Origin: JBOHHM01 sp050725495
GTDB taxonomy: Bacteria > Pseudomonadota > Gammaproteobacteria > Burkholderiales > Burkholderiaceae_C
Direction: 5' to 3'
Length of the DNA: 9,475 nt
Assembly (NCBI GenBank): GCA_050725495.1
Contig: JBOHHM010000279.1
Location: forward strand, 1 to 9,475
Shown here: one piece after another, positions 1 to 9,000 of the stretch
How positions within the stretch are numbered: the stretch's first letter is position 1
Layout of the letters: each line of letters opens with the position of its first letter
Program-made: the position numbers and the translations under genes
The notes under the pieces: model-generated
Databases searched by the model: none
Seen by the model: only the letters and a program-made list of their open reading frames with translations
Told to the model about the DNA's origin: nothing

Positions 1-223
1 CCTGCTCGACCAGCATCTCGGCCATGGCCTGGTGGCGGGCGTTGAGCCGGCCCTGGCGGGCACCGGCTCTGGCGTACAGGCCGCCGCAGCCATGCAGCGC
101 GATCACGGTGCCCTGGGTGGGGTCAGCAGGCTGGAACAGCCAGCCCGTCAGCGCTGTGCCATCCAGGCCAGGGAAGGCCACGGGCCTCGGTTCGGCCGGC
201 CAAGCCAGCGCTGCCGCGAGCAT
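1..223 (-). CDS. Dienelactone hydrolase-like alpha/beta hydrolase, N-terminal part (runs off left edge)
   Basis: The minus strand stays open from ATG 223 to the window edge (74 codons). It reads through VAFPGLDGTALTGWLFQP, then VIALHGCGGLY, then RLNARHQAMAEMLVEQG. The HGCGG segment after a hydrophobic beta strand is the oxyanion-hole region of dienelactone hydrolase-type serine hydrolases. The nucleophile and the remaining triad residues lie outside the window, so the substrate cannot be told. The N-terminus (LAAALAWPAEP) looks like the end of a signal peptide, suggesting a periplasmic or exported enzyme. ATG 223 is the only ATG/GTG/TTG in frame after the upstream stop. However, the codons just before it continue a perfect signal sequence back to CTG 250, so the true start may be that CTG. 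No convincing Shine-Dalgarno is seen for either. The gene follows alaS on the same strand across an intrinsic terminator. Family call fairly sure, start uncertain. Confidence 0.8.
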   Translation of the reverse strand, partial: MLAAALAWPAEPRPVAFPGLDGTALTGWLFQPADPTQGTVIALHGCGGLYARAGARQGRLNARHQAMAEMLVEQ

Positions 224-235
224 GCTCGCAATGAG

Positions 236-273
236 AAAAAGCGCCTTCAGTTCGCGATTCGCGGGCGCTTTTT
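236..273 (-). terminator. Intrinsic terminator downstream of alaS
   Basis: A perfect 10-base inverted repeat, AAAAAGCGCC and GGCGCTTTTT, is separated by 18 bases. It lies 18 bases past the alaS stop codon. Read on the minus strand it gives a GC-rich hairpin followed by five U. It is symmetric enough to work in both directions. Its downstream arm overlaps codons that would encode the signal peptide of the next gene if that gene begins at CTG 250. Confidence 0.85.
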
Positions 274-291
274 AGCTATCGAATCGAGCAA

Positions 292-2985
<2,694 letters not shown>

Positions 2986-3061
2986 CTTGGGTCGGGGGTC
3001 GTGCGCTCGGTCACCCCAGGGCGCGGACCGCACGTAAATGCTTGATTTGCTTGAACAATCG

Positions 3062-3067
3062 ATTATA
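3062..3067 (-). promoter_or_regulatory. Probable -10 element of the alaS promoter
   Basis: Read on the minus strand this is a perfect TATAAT within CCTATAATCGATTG, about 77 bases upstream of the alaS ATG. No good TTGACA lies 16-18 bases upstream; the region there is GC-rich. Transcription would begin near 3055 and give a leader of about 70 bases. This leader excludes the long N-terminal extension possible in the open frame. Confidence 0.6.
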
Positions 3068-3118
3068 GGTTTGGCGCCCTCCCCGCACCGCACGATGTTT
3101 TGCCCCAAGCGCTATGCT

Positions 3119-3148
3119 TTGAAAGCTGGCAGAATTACTTAATACATT
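3119..3148 (+). promoter_or_regulatory. Candidate sigma70 promoter for gabD
   Basis: TTGAAA (3119-3124) and TACATT (3143-3148) are separated by 18 bases, in the only AT-rich part of the alaS-gabD intergenic region. The match to consensus is moderate. Transcription would start about 35-40 bases before the GTG start. No operator or other regulator site could be identified. Confidence 0.35.
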
Positions 3149-3191
3149 AAATAAATCGGCCCAACCCCCTTCCCTGACTGGAGACTCCGCC

Positions 3192-4670
3192 GTGGACACC
3201 AAGACTTCCCCCCTCGCCTTCCTCAAAGACCCGAGCCTGCTCAAGACCGAGGCGCTGATCAACGGCCAGTGGGTCGCCGGCGCGGCTCGCTTCGAGGTCA
3301 ACGACCCAGCCACCTGCGCGAAGCTCGCCGAGGTCGCCAACCTCGGCCCGGCCGAAGCCGAAGCTGCTGTGGCCGCGGCCAACGCCGCCTGGCCGGCCTG
3401 GCGTGCCAAGACCGGCAAGGAGCGCAGCATCCTGCTGCGTAAATGGTTCGATCTGCTGATGGCCCACCAGGAAGACCTGGGCCGCATCATGACGGCCGAG
3501 CAGGGCAAGCCGTTCGCCGAGGCCAAGGGCGAGGTCGCCTACGCGGCGAGCTTCGTCGAGTGGTATGCCGAGGAGGCCAAGCGCGTCAACGGCGAAACCC
3601 TGCCGCCATTCGACAACAACCGCCGCCTGCTGGTGATCAACCAGCCGATCGGCGTCTGCGCCGCGATCACGCCCTGGAACTTCCCGCTCGCCATGATCAC
3701 GCGCAAGGTCGCGCCGGCCCTGGCCGCCGGCTGCCCGGTCGTGATCAAGCCGGCCGAGCTGACGCCGCTGACCGCGCTGGCGGCCGCCGAGCTGGCGCTG
3801 CGCGCCGGCATCCCGGCCGGTGTGCTCAACCTCATCACGGCCGACAGCGCCAACTCGATTGCCATCGGCAAAGTGCTGTGCGCCAGCGACGTGGTGCGCC
3901 ACATCAGCTTCACCGGCAGCACCGAAGTCGGCCGCATTTTGATGGCGCAGAGCGCGCCGACGGTCAAGAAGCTCGCGCTGGAGCTCGGCGGCAACGCGCC
4001 CTTCATCGTGTTCGACGATGCCGACATCGACAGCGCGGTCGAAGGCGCGATCGCGAGCAAATACCGCAATGCCGGCCAGACCTGCGTTTGCGCCAACCGC
4101 ATCTATGTGCAAGATGGCGTCTACGACCAGTTCGTGCAGAAGTTCGCGACCAGGGTCAAGGCGCTGAAGGTCGGCAACGGCTTCGAGGATGGCGTGGTCC
4201 AGGGCCCGCTGATCGAGGAGGCGGCGGTGGTCAAGGTCAGGCGCCATGTCGAGGACGCGCTGGCCAAGGGCGGCCGGCTCGTGGCCGGCGGCAAGGCGCT
4301 GCAGGGCCAGTTTTTCGAGCCCACGGTCATTTCCGAAGCCACCGCCGAGATGCTGTGCGCCCGCGAAGAAACCTTCGGGCCCTTGGCCCCGGTGTTTCGC
4401 TTCCAGACCGAGCAGCAAGCCATCGATGCCGCGAACAATACCGAGTTCGGCCTGGCGAGCTATTTCTACAGCCGCGACGTGGGCCGCATCTTCCGCGTGG
4501 CCGAGGCGCTGGAGTACGGCATGGTCGGCATCAACGCCGGCGTGATCGCGACCGAGCATGTGCCGTTTGGCGGCGTCAAGCAGTCGGGCCTGGGCCGCGA
4601 GGGCTCGCGCCACGGAATGGACGAGTACCTGGAGATCAAGTACCTGTGCCTGGGGGACATCCTCAAATGA
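3192..4670 (+). CDS. gabD: NADP-type succinate-semialdehyde dehydrogenase
   Basis: The 492-residue product is a full-length aldehyde dehydrogenase that closely follows E. coli GabD (482 residues). GabD oxidises succinate semialdehyde to succinate in the cytoplasm, the last step of GABA and related amine or lysine-derived catabolism. Cofactor-binding residues are in ITPWNFPLAMITRK (N163) and VIKPAELTP (K186). The glycine-rich turn is FTGSTEVGR. The general base is E264 in LALELGGNAPF. The nucleophile is C298 in NAGQTCVCAN, followed by C300, the close cysteine pair characteristic of GabD. The C-terminus (PFGGVKQSGLGREGS, YLEIKYLCLGD) is also GabD-like. The start is GTG 3192 with GGAG at 3180-3183, 8 bases upstream. 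The stop overlaps the next start as ATGA. No gabT or transporter is in the window. Glutarate semialdehyde as a substrate (DavD role) cannot be excluded. Confidence 0.93.
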   Translation: MDTKTSPLAFLKDPSLLKTEALINGQWVAGAARFEVNDPATCAKLAEVANLGPAEAEAAVAAANAAWPAWRAKTGKERSILLRKWFDLLMAHQEDLGRIMTAEQGKPFAEAKGEVAYAASFVEWYAEEAKRVNGETLPPFDNNRRLLVINQPIGVCAAITPWNFPLAMITRKVAPALAAGCPVVIKPAELTPLTALAAAELALRAGIPAGVLNLITADSANSIAIGKVLCASDVVRHISFTGSTEVGRILMAQSAPTVKKLALELGGNAPFIVFDDADIDSAVEGAIASKYRNAGQTCVCANRIYVQDGVYDQFVQKFATRVKALKVGNGFEDGVVQGPLIEEAAVVKVRRHVEDALAKGGRLVAGGKALQGQFFEPTVISEATAEMLCAREETFGPLAPVFRFQTEQQAIDAANNTEFGLASYFYSRDVGRIFRVAEALEYGMVGINAGVIATEHVPFGGVKQSGLGREGSRHGMDEYLEIKYLCLGDILK

Positions 4671-4780
4671 GGCGCCGAGATCTGATCCGGTCTGCCGCGG
4701 GCGCTTCGGTCGCTACTTTTTTAATAGCAACTAACGCCCAAATGGCCGGGGCTACCACCCAAAGCGCCACCGGATCGTGA
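4667..4780 (+). CDS. Tat-type signal peptide ORF, out-of-frame leader of the DsrE gene
   Basis: ATG 4667 overlaps the gabD stop (ATGA), and a GGGGGA run about 10 bases upstream can serve as the Shine-Dalgarno. The 37-residue product begins MRRRDLIRSAAGASVATFL and continues IATNAQ, with an MRRRD twin-arginine start, a hydrophobic core and an A-x-A-like end, resembling a Tat signal. It ends at TGA 4778-4780, which overlaps GTG 4777 of the DsrE domain (GTGA). Family members, as I recall them, have this kind of leader fused to the domain, so this is best read as the 5' part of a frame-broken gene. The hydrophobic core (ATFLIA) is encoded by the palindrome at 4712-4728. An alternative is a real two-cistron arrangement with translational coupling. 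Confidence 0.55.
   Translation: MRRRDLIRSAAGASVATFLIATNAQMAGATTQSATGS
4712..4755 (+). repeat. 44-base palindromic repeat module, copy in the DsrE leader
   Basis: The order is GCTAC (4712-4716), 7 bases, ATAGC (4724-4728), 20 bases containing ACGC, then GGGCTAC (4749-4755). The copy at 8746-8789 on the other strand has the same elements with identical spacings (7 and 20) and ACGC at the same offset. The two agree at 25 of 44 positions, concentrated in the modules. GCTAC can pair with either RTAGC or the outer copy. The element contains the TAA (4732-4734) that closes the DsrE frame upstream. Confidence 0.75.
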
Positions 4781-5106
4781 TCCAGGTCAGTGATGGCGAC
4801 CCGGGCAAATGGAACCTGGCGCTCAACAACGCCAGGAACCTGCAGGACGACATGGGCGCCGCGAATGTGGACATCGAACTCGTCGCCTACGGCCCCGGCA
4901 TCGCCATGCTCAAGCTCGACGCACCGACCAACTCGCGCATCGCCGACGCCGTCAAGGCCGGTGTCATAGTGCTGGCCTGCGAGAACACCATGCGCAGCCA
5001 GAAGCTGGTGAAGGATGACATGCACCCGGCTGTGGGCTATGTGCCGGCCGGTGTGACCGAGATCATGACCAAACAAGGCGAAGGCTGGGCCTACCTGCGG
5101 CCCTGA
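4777..5106 (+). CDS. DsrE-family protein, apparently severed from its export signal
   Basis: The 109-residue frame reads (V/M)IQVSDGDPGKWNLALNN, then VDIELVAYGPGIAMLKLDAP, then GVIVLACENTM, then GYVPAGVTEIMTKQ and EGWAYLRP. This is the whole fold of the small DsrE/DsrF-like family (COG1416 type), including the conserved CENTM cysteine. Members are related to sulfur-transfer proteins, but this subgroup has no defined reaction. In frame, HRI just before GTG 4777 looks like family sequence, so the true domain begins upstream of the GTG. That frame is closed by TAA 4732-4734, while the Tat-type leader lies one frame away. A single-base loss, or insertion of a non-triplet repeat, between about 4735 and 4777 explains this. 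No Shine-Dalgarno precedes GTG 4777; translation could depend on coupling through GTGA. If made, the protein would stay in the cytoplasm. It could be a pseudogene or carry a sequencing error. Confidence 0.75.
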   Translation: MIQVSDGDPGKWNLALNNARNLQDDMGAANVDIELVAYGPGIAMLKLDAPTNSRIADAVKAGVIVLACENTMRSQKLVKDDMHPAVGYVPAGVTEIMTKQGEGWAYLRP

Positions 5107-5109
5107 ATC

Positions 5110-5115
5110 TATAAT
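5110..5115 (+). promoter_or_regulatory. -10 element of the tRNA-Gly promoter
   Basis: A perfect TATAAT lies 3 bases past the DsrE stop and 12 bases before the tRNA 5' end. It is followed by a GC-rich CGCG discriminator, typical of stable RNA promoters under growth-rate or stringent control. The matching -35 would fall inside the DsrE coding region, where no good TTGACA is seen. Confidence 0.6.
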
Positions 5116-5127
5116 CGCGTCAATCCT

Positions 5128-5201
5128 GCGGGCGTCGTTCAATGGCAGGACCTGAGCTTCCCAAGCTCAAGACGTGGGTTCGATTCCCATCGCCCGCTCC
5201 A
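5128..5201 (+). tRNA. tRNA-Gly(CCC)
   Basis: A complete cloverleaf can be folded by eye. The acceptor stem GCGGGCG (5128-5134) pairs with CGCCCGC (5191-5197) in all seven positions. The D arm includes TTCAATGGCAGGAC. The anticodon stem is TGAGC/GCTCA with loop TTCCCAA, giving anticodon CCC for GGG codons. The T arm has GTGGG/CCCAT around TTCGATT. The discriminator is T5198 and CCA is encoded (5199-5201). It has its own -10 and is downstream of the gabD-DsrE transcript. Confidence 0.96.
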
Positions 5202-5208
5202 GATCTTG

Positions 5209-5229
5209 AGGACCCCTTCGCGGGGCTCT
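5209..5229 (+). terminator. Probable terminator hairpin after tRNA-Gly
   Basis: ACCCC and GGGGC-type arms around TTCG (GACCCCTTCGCGGGGCTC) form a stable GC-rich stem 8 bases past the tRNA. There is only a weak pyrimidine tail (TCTCTGCATTT), so termination may be inefficient or rho-assisted. The rest of the gap to the CDGSH gene stop (5230-5322) shows no gene I can support. Confidence 0.45.
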
Positions 5230-5322
5230 CTGCATTTGGGCCGAGAAGTCCACCCAGGCGGATTTCGAGCATTTCCGTCGCCCGCACCACATCCACTGCC
5301 GGCAGGCCCATGCACCAAGCCG

Positions 5323-5949
5323 CTAGCTGCGAAATCCCACGACCTTGTGGCTGCCGTCGCAGTACGGCTTGTGCTTGGACTGCCCGCAACGGCAGAACCA
5401 GGTTTCGGTGACGCGGTTGACCGTCCTGCCGGTGCCGGTCACCACCTCCAGAGGTCCGCTCACATGCAGCGGGCCATTGGGGGTCGGGTCGATGACCAGC
5501 GGGCCATCGCGCTGCGCCAGGGCTTGCGATGGCGCCGTCGGCGCTTCGCCGCTGGCCGCAAAGCCGATGCCGACATGACTCATGTCGCAAAACGGTTTGC
5601 GCTGGGACGCGCCACAGCGACAGAGCGTGGCCCTGAAGCCCTCGTCCTTGCCGGCCACCGTCACTGGCGCATGAAAGGCCAGCGGGCCGTTCTCGCGAAT
5701 GCGCACCGTGTTGACCAGCGGTGCCGATTCACCGGGCGAGCCATCGACCATTTCGTAGCGGATGGCGCCGGACGGGCAGTTGTGCGCCAGCCTGGCGACC
5801 TCGGCCGGCGTCGCCTGGTCCGGGTGAATCCAGTCGCCCTTGGCGTTGGGCACGAAGACATCGGGACGGTCGAGCACGCAGTGGCGCGAATGAATGCAGC
5901 GCTCGCCGTCGAAATGAATGATGACCACGCGGCCGCGGACTGTTTCCAT
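5323..5949 (-). CDS. Ferredoxin-like plus tandem CDGSH iron-sulfur protein
   Basis: The 208-residue product carries three probable iron-sulfur sites. Residues 1-66 form a short divergent 4Fe-4S domain (Fer4_19 type) with C18, C24 and C58 in CIHSRHC and NCPSGAI. Residues about 105-130 hold a first CDGSH motif, CRCGASQRKPFCDMSH (C110, C112, C121, H125), with Met in place of the usual Gly. Residues about 183-206 hold a second, canonical one, CRCGQSKHKPYCDGSH (C186, C188, C197, H201). CDGSH motifs bind 2Fe-2S with three Cys and one His. Bacterial members of this tandem type have no settled function; redox or iron-sulfur handling is inferred. No signal peptide or membrane segment is visible, so it should be cytoplasmic. 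ATG 5949 is chosen because GAAGG lies 5 bases upstream and a promoter just before it. The open frame runs much further upstream without family similarity. Confidence 0.92.
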   Translation of the reverse strand: METVRGRVVIIHFDGERCIHSRHCVLDRPDVFVPNAKGDWIHPDQATPAEVARLAHNCPSGAIRYEMVDGSPGESAPLVNTVRIRENGPLAFHAPVTVAGKDEGFRATLCRCGASQRKPFCDMSHVGIGFAASGEAPTAPSQALAQRDGPLVIDPTPNGPLHVSGPLEVVTGTGRTVNRVTETWFCRCGQSKHKPYCDGSHKVVGFRS

Positions 5950-5983
5950 GATGACCTTCGATCTCGAGTGCGCTGCTCGATCC

Positions 5984-6011
5984 ATTCTAGTAGCCGCCCC
6001 CCTTGCGTCAA
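5984..6011 (-). promoter_or_regulatory. Sigma70 promoter of the CDGSH gene
   Basis: On the minus strand TTGACG (6011-6006) and TAGAAT (5989-5984) are separated by 16 bases that include a run of six G. Both hexamers are 5 of 6 to consensus. Transcription would start near 5977, about 28 bases before the ATG. This makes the gene independent of the dnaE2 transcript ending at 6051. Confidence 0.65.
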
Positions 6012-6050
6012 GCCAGGACACGGCCAGGACGCGGCCGCACGACAGGGTCT

Positions 6051-9000
6051 TCAGTGAAAGTCCCGGCTTTGGCCACTTTGCTGGCCGAGCCGGCCCAGCA
6101 GGGGCGTGAGGTCCTGCAGGCGCCGGGCCACCAGGTGGCGCACCTCGTCGCCGCTGTCCACATCGCGCTGCCAAACCCCATGGACCGCGAGCAGGCGCGA
6201 CTTGAGCAGCTCGTCGCGCTGCCGCTCGCGCAGGTCTTTCCAGACGATCACATTGACCGGCCCGGTCTCGTCTTCGAGGGTCACGAAGATCGTGCCATGG
6301 GCCGTTTGCGGCTGCTGGCGCACCGTGACCAGGCCGCAGGCGCTCACGCGCCGGCCGCTGGGCAGCTCGTGCAGTTCCTCGGCGCTCAGCAGCTTCATGC
6401 GGGCCAGCCGCGGGCGCAGCAGGGCCAGCGGATGGCGGCGCAGGCTCAGGCCCAGCGAGGCGTAATCGAACACGATTTCCTCGCCCTCGGGTGCGGCGGG
6501 CAGTTCCAGCGGTTCCTCGTTGACCGGCGCATTGCGCAGCAGCAAGGGCGCGCTGTGCTGGCCCGCCGCCTCCCAGACCTGCTGGCGGCGATGGCCCGCG
6601 AGCGAGCTCAGGGCATCGCCCGAGGCCAGCGCGTCGACGTCTTTGCGGTCGAGCTGGGCGCGCAAGGCCAGGTCTTCGGTACTCGCAAACGGGGACTGGG
6701 CCCGTGCCGCCACCAGACGCCGGGCGCCGGCCTCGCTGAGACAGCCCACCATGCGCAACCCCAGGCGCACAGCCGGCGCATCACCCTCGCCTTCGAGCGT
6801 GCAGTCCCAATCGCTCCGCATCACATCAGGCGGCCGCACTTCGACATCGTGGCGCCTGGCGTCCTGCACCAGCTGCGAAGGCGGGTAAAAACCCATGGGC
6901 TGGGAATTGAGCAGGGCCGCGAGCAAGCAGGCCGGTTCGTGGCGCTTGAGCCAGCTGCTGGCATAGGCCAGCAGCGCAAAGCTGTGGGCATGGCTTTCGG
7001 GAAAACCGTACTCGCCGAAGCCCAGGATCTGCTTGAAGATGCTCTGCGCGAATTCACGCCGGTAACCCTTGTCCAGCATGCCGTCGATCAGACGGTCCTC
7101 GAACTTGTGCACGCCGCCATGCCGCTTCCAGGCGGCCATGGAGCGGCGCAGGCGATCGGCCTCGCCGGGCGTGAAGCGCGCGGCAATCATCGCGATCTGC
7201 ATGACCTGTTCCTGGAAAATCGGCACGCCCAGCGTGCGCTCCAGGGCCTCCTTCAGCTCGGGTTTTTCGTAGTGGATCTCCAACTGCTTGCGCACGCGCT
7301 CGCGGGCCTTGAGGTAGGGGTGCACCATGCCGCCCTGGATCGGCCCCGGGCGCACGATCGCCACCTCGATCACCAGGTCGTAGAACACGCGCGGCTTCAG
7401 GCGCGGCAGCATCGACATCTGAGCCCGGCTCTCGATCTGGAACACGCCCACGGTGTCGGCCTGGCAGATCATGGCGTAGGTTTCGGGGTCCTCTTTCGGG
7501 ATGTCTTCGATCGCAAACGCATGGCCGCGCCGCTGGCTCACGAAATCCAGGCAGCGCCGGATCGCCGTGAGCATGCCCAGGGCCAGCACATCGACCTTCA
7601 TCAGCCCCATGTCCTCGAGGTCATCCTTGTCCCACTGGATGATCGAGCGATCGGGCATCGCGGCGTTTTCCACCGGCACCAGCCTGGTCAGCTTGTCCTG
7701 CGTGAGCACAAAGCCGCCCACATGCTGGCTCAGGTGGCGCGGGAAGCCCATGAGCTGTTCGCTCAGTTCCAACCACAGCTGCGCGGCCCGCCCGCCGATC
7801 TCCAGGCCGGCTTGCTGAGCGAGCTCGCGCAGGCGCTGCACGGCCAGCTGGTCGTCGAACCAGTAATGCTCTTTCGCAAACGCATCGATCAGCGCCGGCG
7901 GCAGGCCCAGGGCCTTGCCCACATCGCGGATCGCGCTGCGGGATCGGTAAGTGATGACCACTGCCGCAATCGCGGCGCGCTCGCGGCCGTACTTGCCGTA
8001 GATGTACTGGATGACTTCTTCCCGCCGCTCATGCTCGAAGTCCACATCGATGTCGGGCGGCTCCTTGCGCTCGCGGCTGATGAAGCGTTCGAACAGCAGG
8101 TGCGAGCGCGTCGGGTCCACCGCGGTGATGCTCAAGGCATAGCAGACTGCCGAATTGGCGGCCGAGCCCCGGCCCTGGCACAGGATGGCCTGGCTGCGCG
8201 CGAAACGCACGATGTCGTGCACCGTCAGGAAATACATCTCGTATTGGCAGTCGGCGATCAGCGCCAGCTCGCGCAGCAACTGCTTTTGTACGCTGTCCGG
8301 AACGCCTTGCGGGTAACGCTGGGCCACGCCCTCGAACGTGAGCTGCTCCAGCGCCTGCGTCGGCGTCAGGCCGGGCGGCACGGTTTCGAGCGGGTAGTTG
8401 TATTTGATTTCTTCGAGGCTGAAAGTGCAGCGCCCGGCCACGACCAGCGTGTTGGCCAGCAGCTCGGGCGGATAAATGCCGCCCAGCCGCAGGCGCTGGC
8501 GCAGATGGCGCTCGGCGTTGGGCTGCAAGGCAAAGCCGCAGTCAGCCACCGGCTTGCCCAGACGCACGGCGGTGATCACGTCCTGCAGGGCTTTGCGCGA
8601 GCGCACATGCATGTGCACGTCGCCAGCCGCCACCAGCGGCACGCCGGTGGCGGCGCTCACGCGCTGCAGCGTGTCCAGCCACAGCTCGTCATCGAGGCCC
8701 AGCAGCAGTTCGGCCGCGAGCCAGGCTCGAGAACCAAACAGGCTTGTAGCCCATGAAACCATTGCGTGAACCGCTACGAAATCCATAGCGCCTGCAACGT
8801 CCCGGCAAGGCGCCAAGAGAATCTCGCAGTCCTGCAGCAGCGAAAAGTCGCTGGCCGCGCGGCTCACGCGGTACTCGCCCTTGGGGGCTTCGCGCCGCGC
8901 CGCTGTGATGAATTCGCAGAGATTGCCCCAGCCGTTCGCATGGCGCGCCAGCGCCACCAGCCTGAAACCATCGAGCAGGAACTCGCTGCCCAGGATCAGC

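Noticed and set aside
2986..3108. 41-codon N-terminal extension of AlaRS
   Set aside because: The extension crosses the TATAAT promoter element and has no AlaRS similarity. MSTPTFTVADIRR aligns with the normal start of the family.
3108..3124. GCTATGCTTTGAAAGC as a further copy of the GCTAY-N7-RTAGC repeat
   Set aside because: The second arm is not RTAGC at the required distance. It fits better as part of the gabD promoter region.
3147..4613. 488-codon minus-strand open frame opposite gabD
   Set aside because: It mirrors the codon bias of gabD and has no recognisable domain, while the plus-strand product is a clear full-length dehydrogenase.
4758..4764. CCCAAAG as a programmed -1 frameshift site joining the leader and the DsrE domain
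   Set aside because: The heptamer is in phase with the downstream frame, not with the incoming leader frame, so the tandem slip would not work. No strong pseudoknot is evident after it.
5120..5322. Minus-strand reading frame ending GDGNRTHVLSLGS
   Set aside because: This is the antisense of tRNA-Gly, a frequent false protein. The part before it (GLPAVDVVRATEMLEIRLGG) looked protein-like, but I cannot match it to a family and it has no start of its own.
5950..6174. N-terminal extension of the CDGSH protein
   Set aside because: It overlaps the dnaE2 end and the promoter. ATG 5949 has a good Shine-Dalgarno, and the ferredoxin-like domain starts right after it.
6003..8756. Very long plus-strand open frame (917 codons) opposite dnaE2
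   Set aside because: It is the antisense shadow of a GC-rich gene with a conserved full-length product on the minus strand. Its translation is low in complexity (His, Gln, Arg, Ala) with no recognisable domain.
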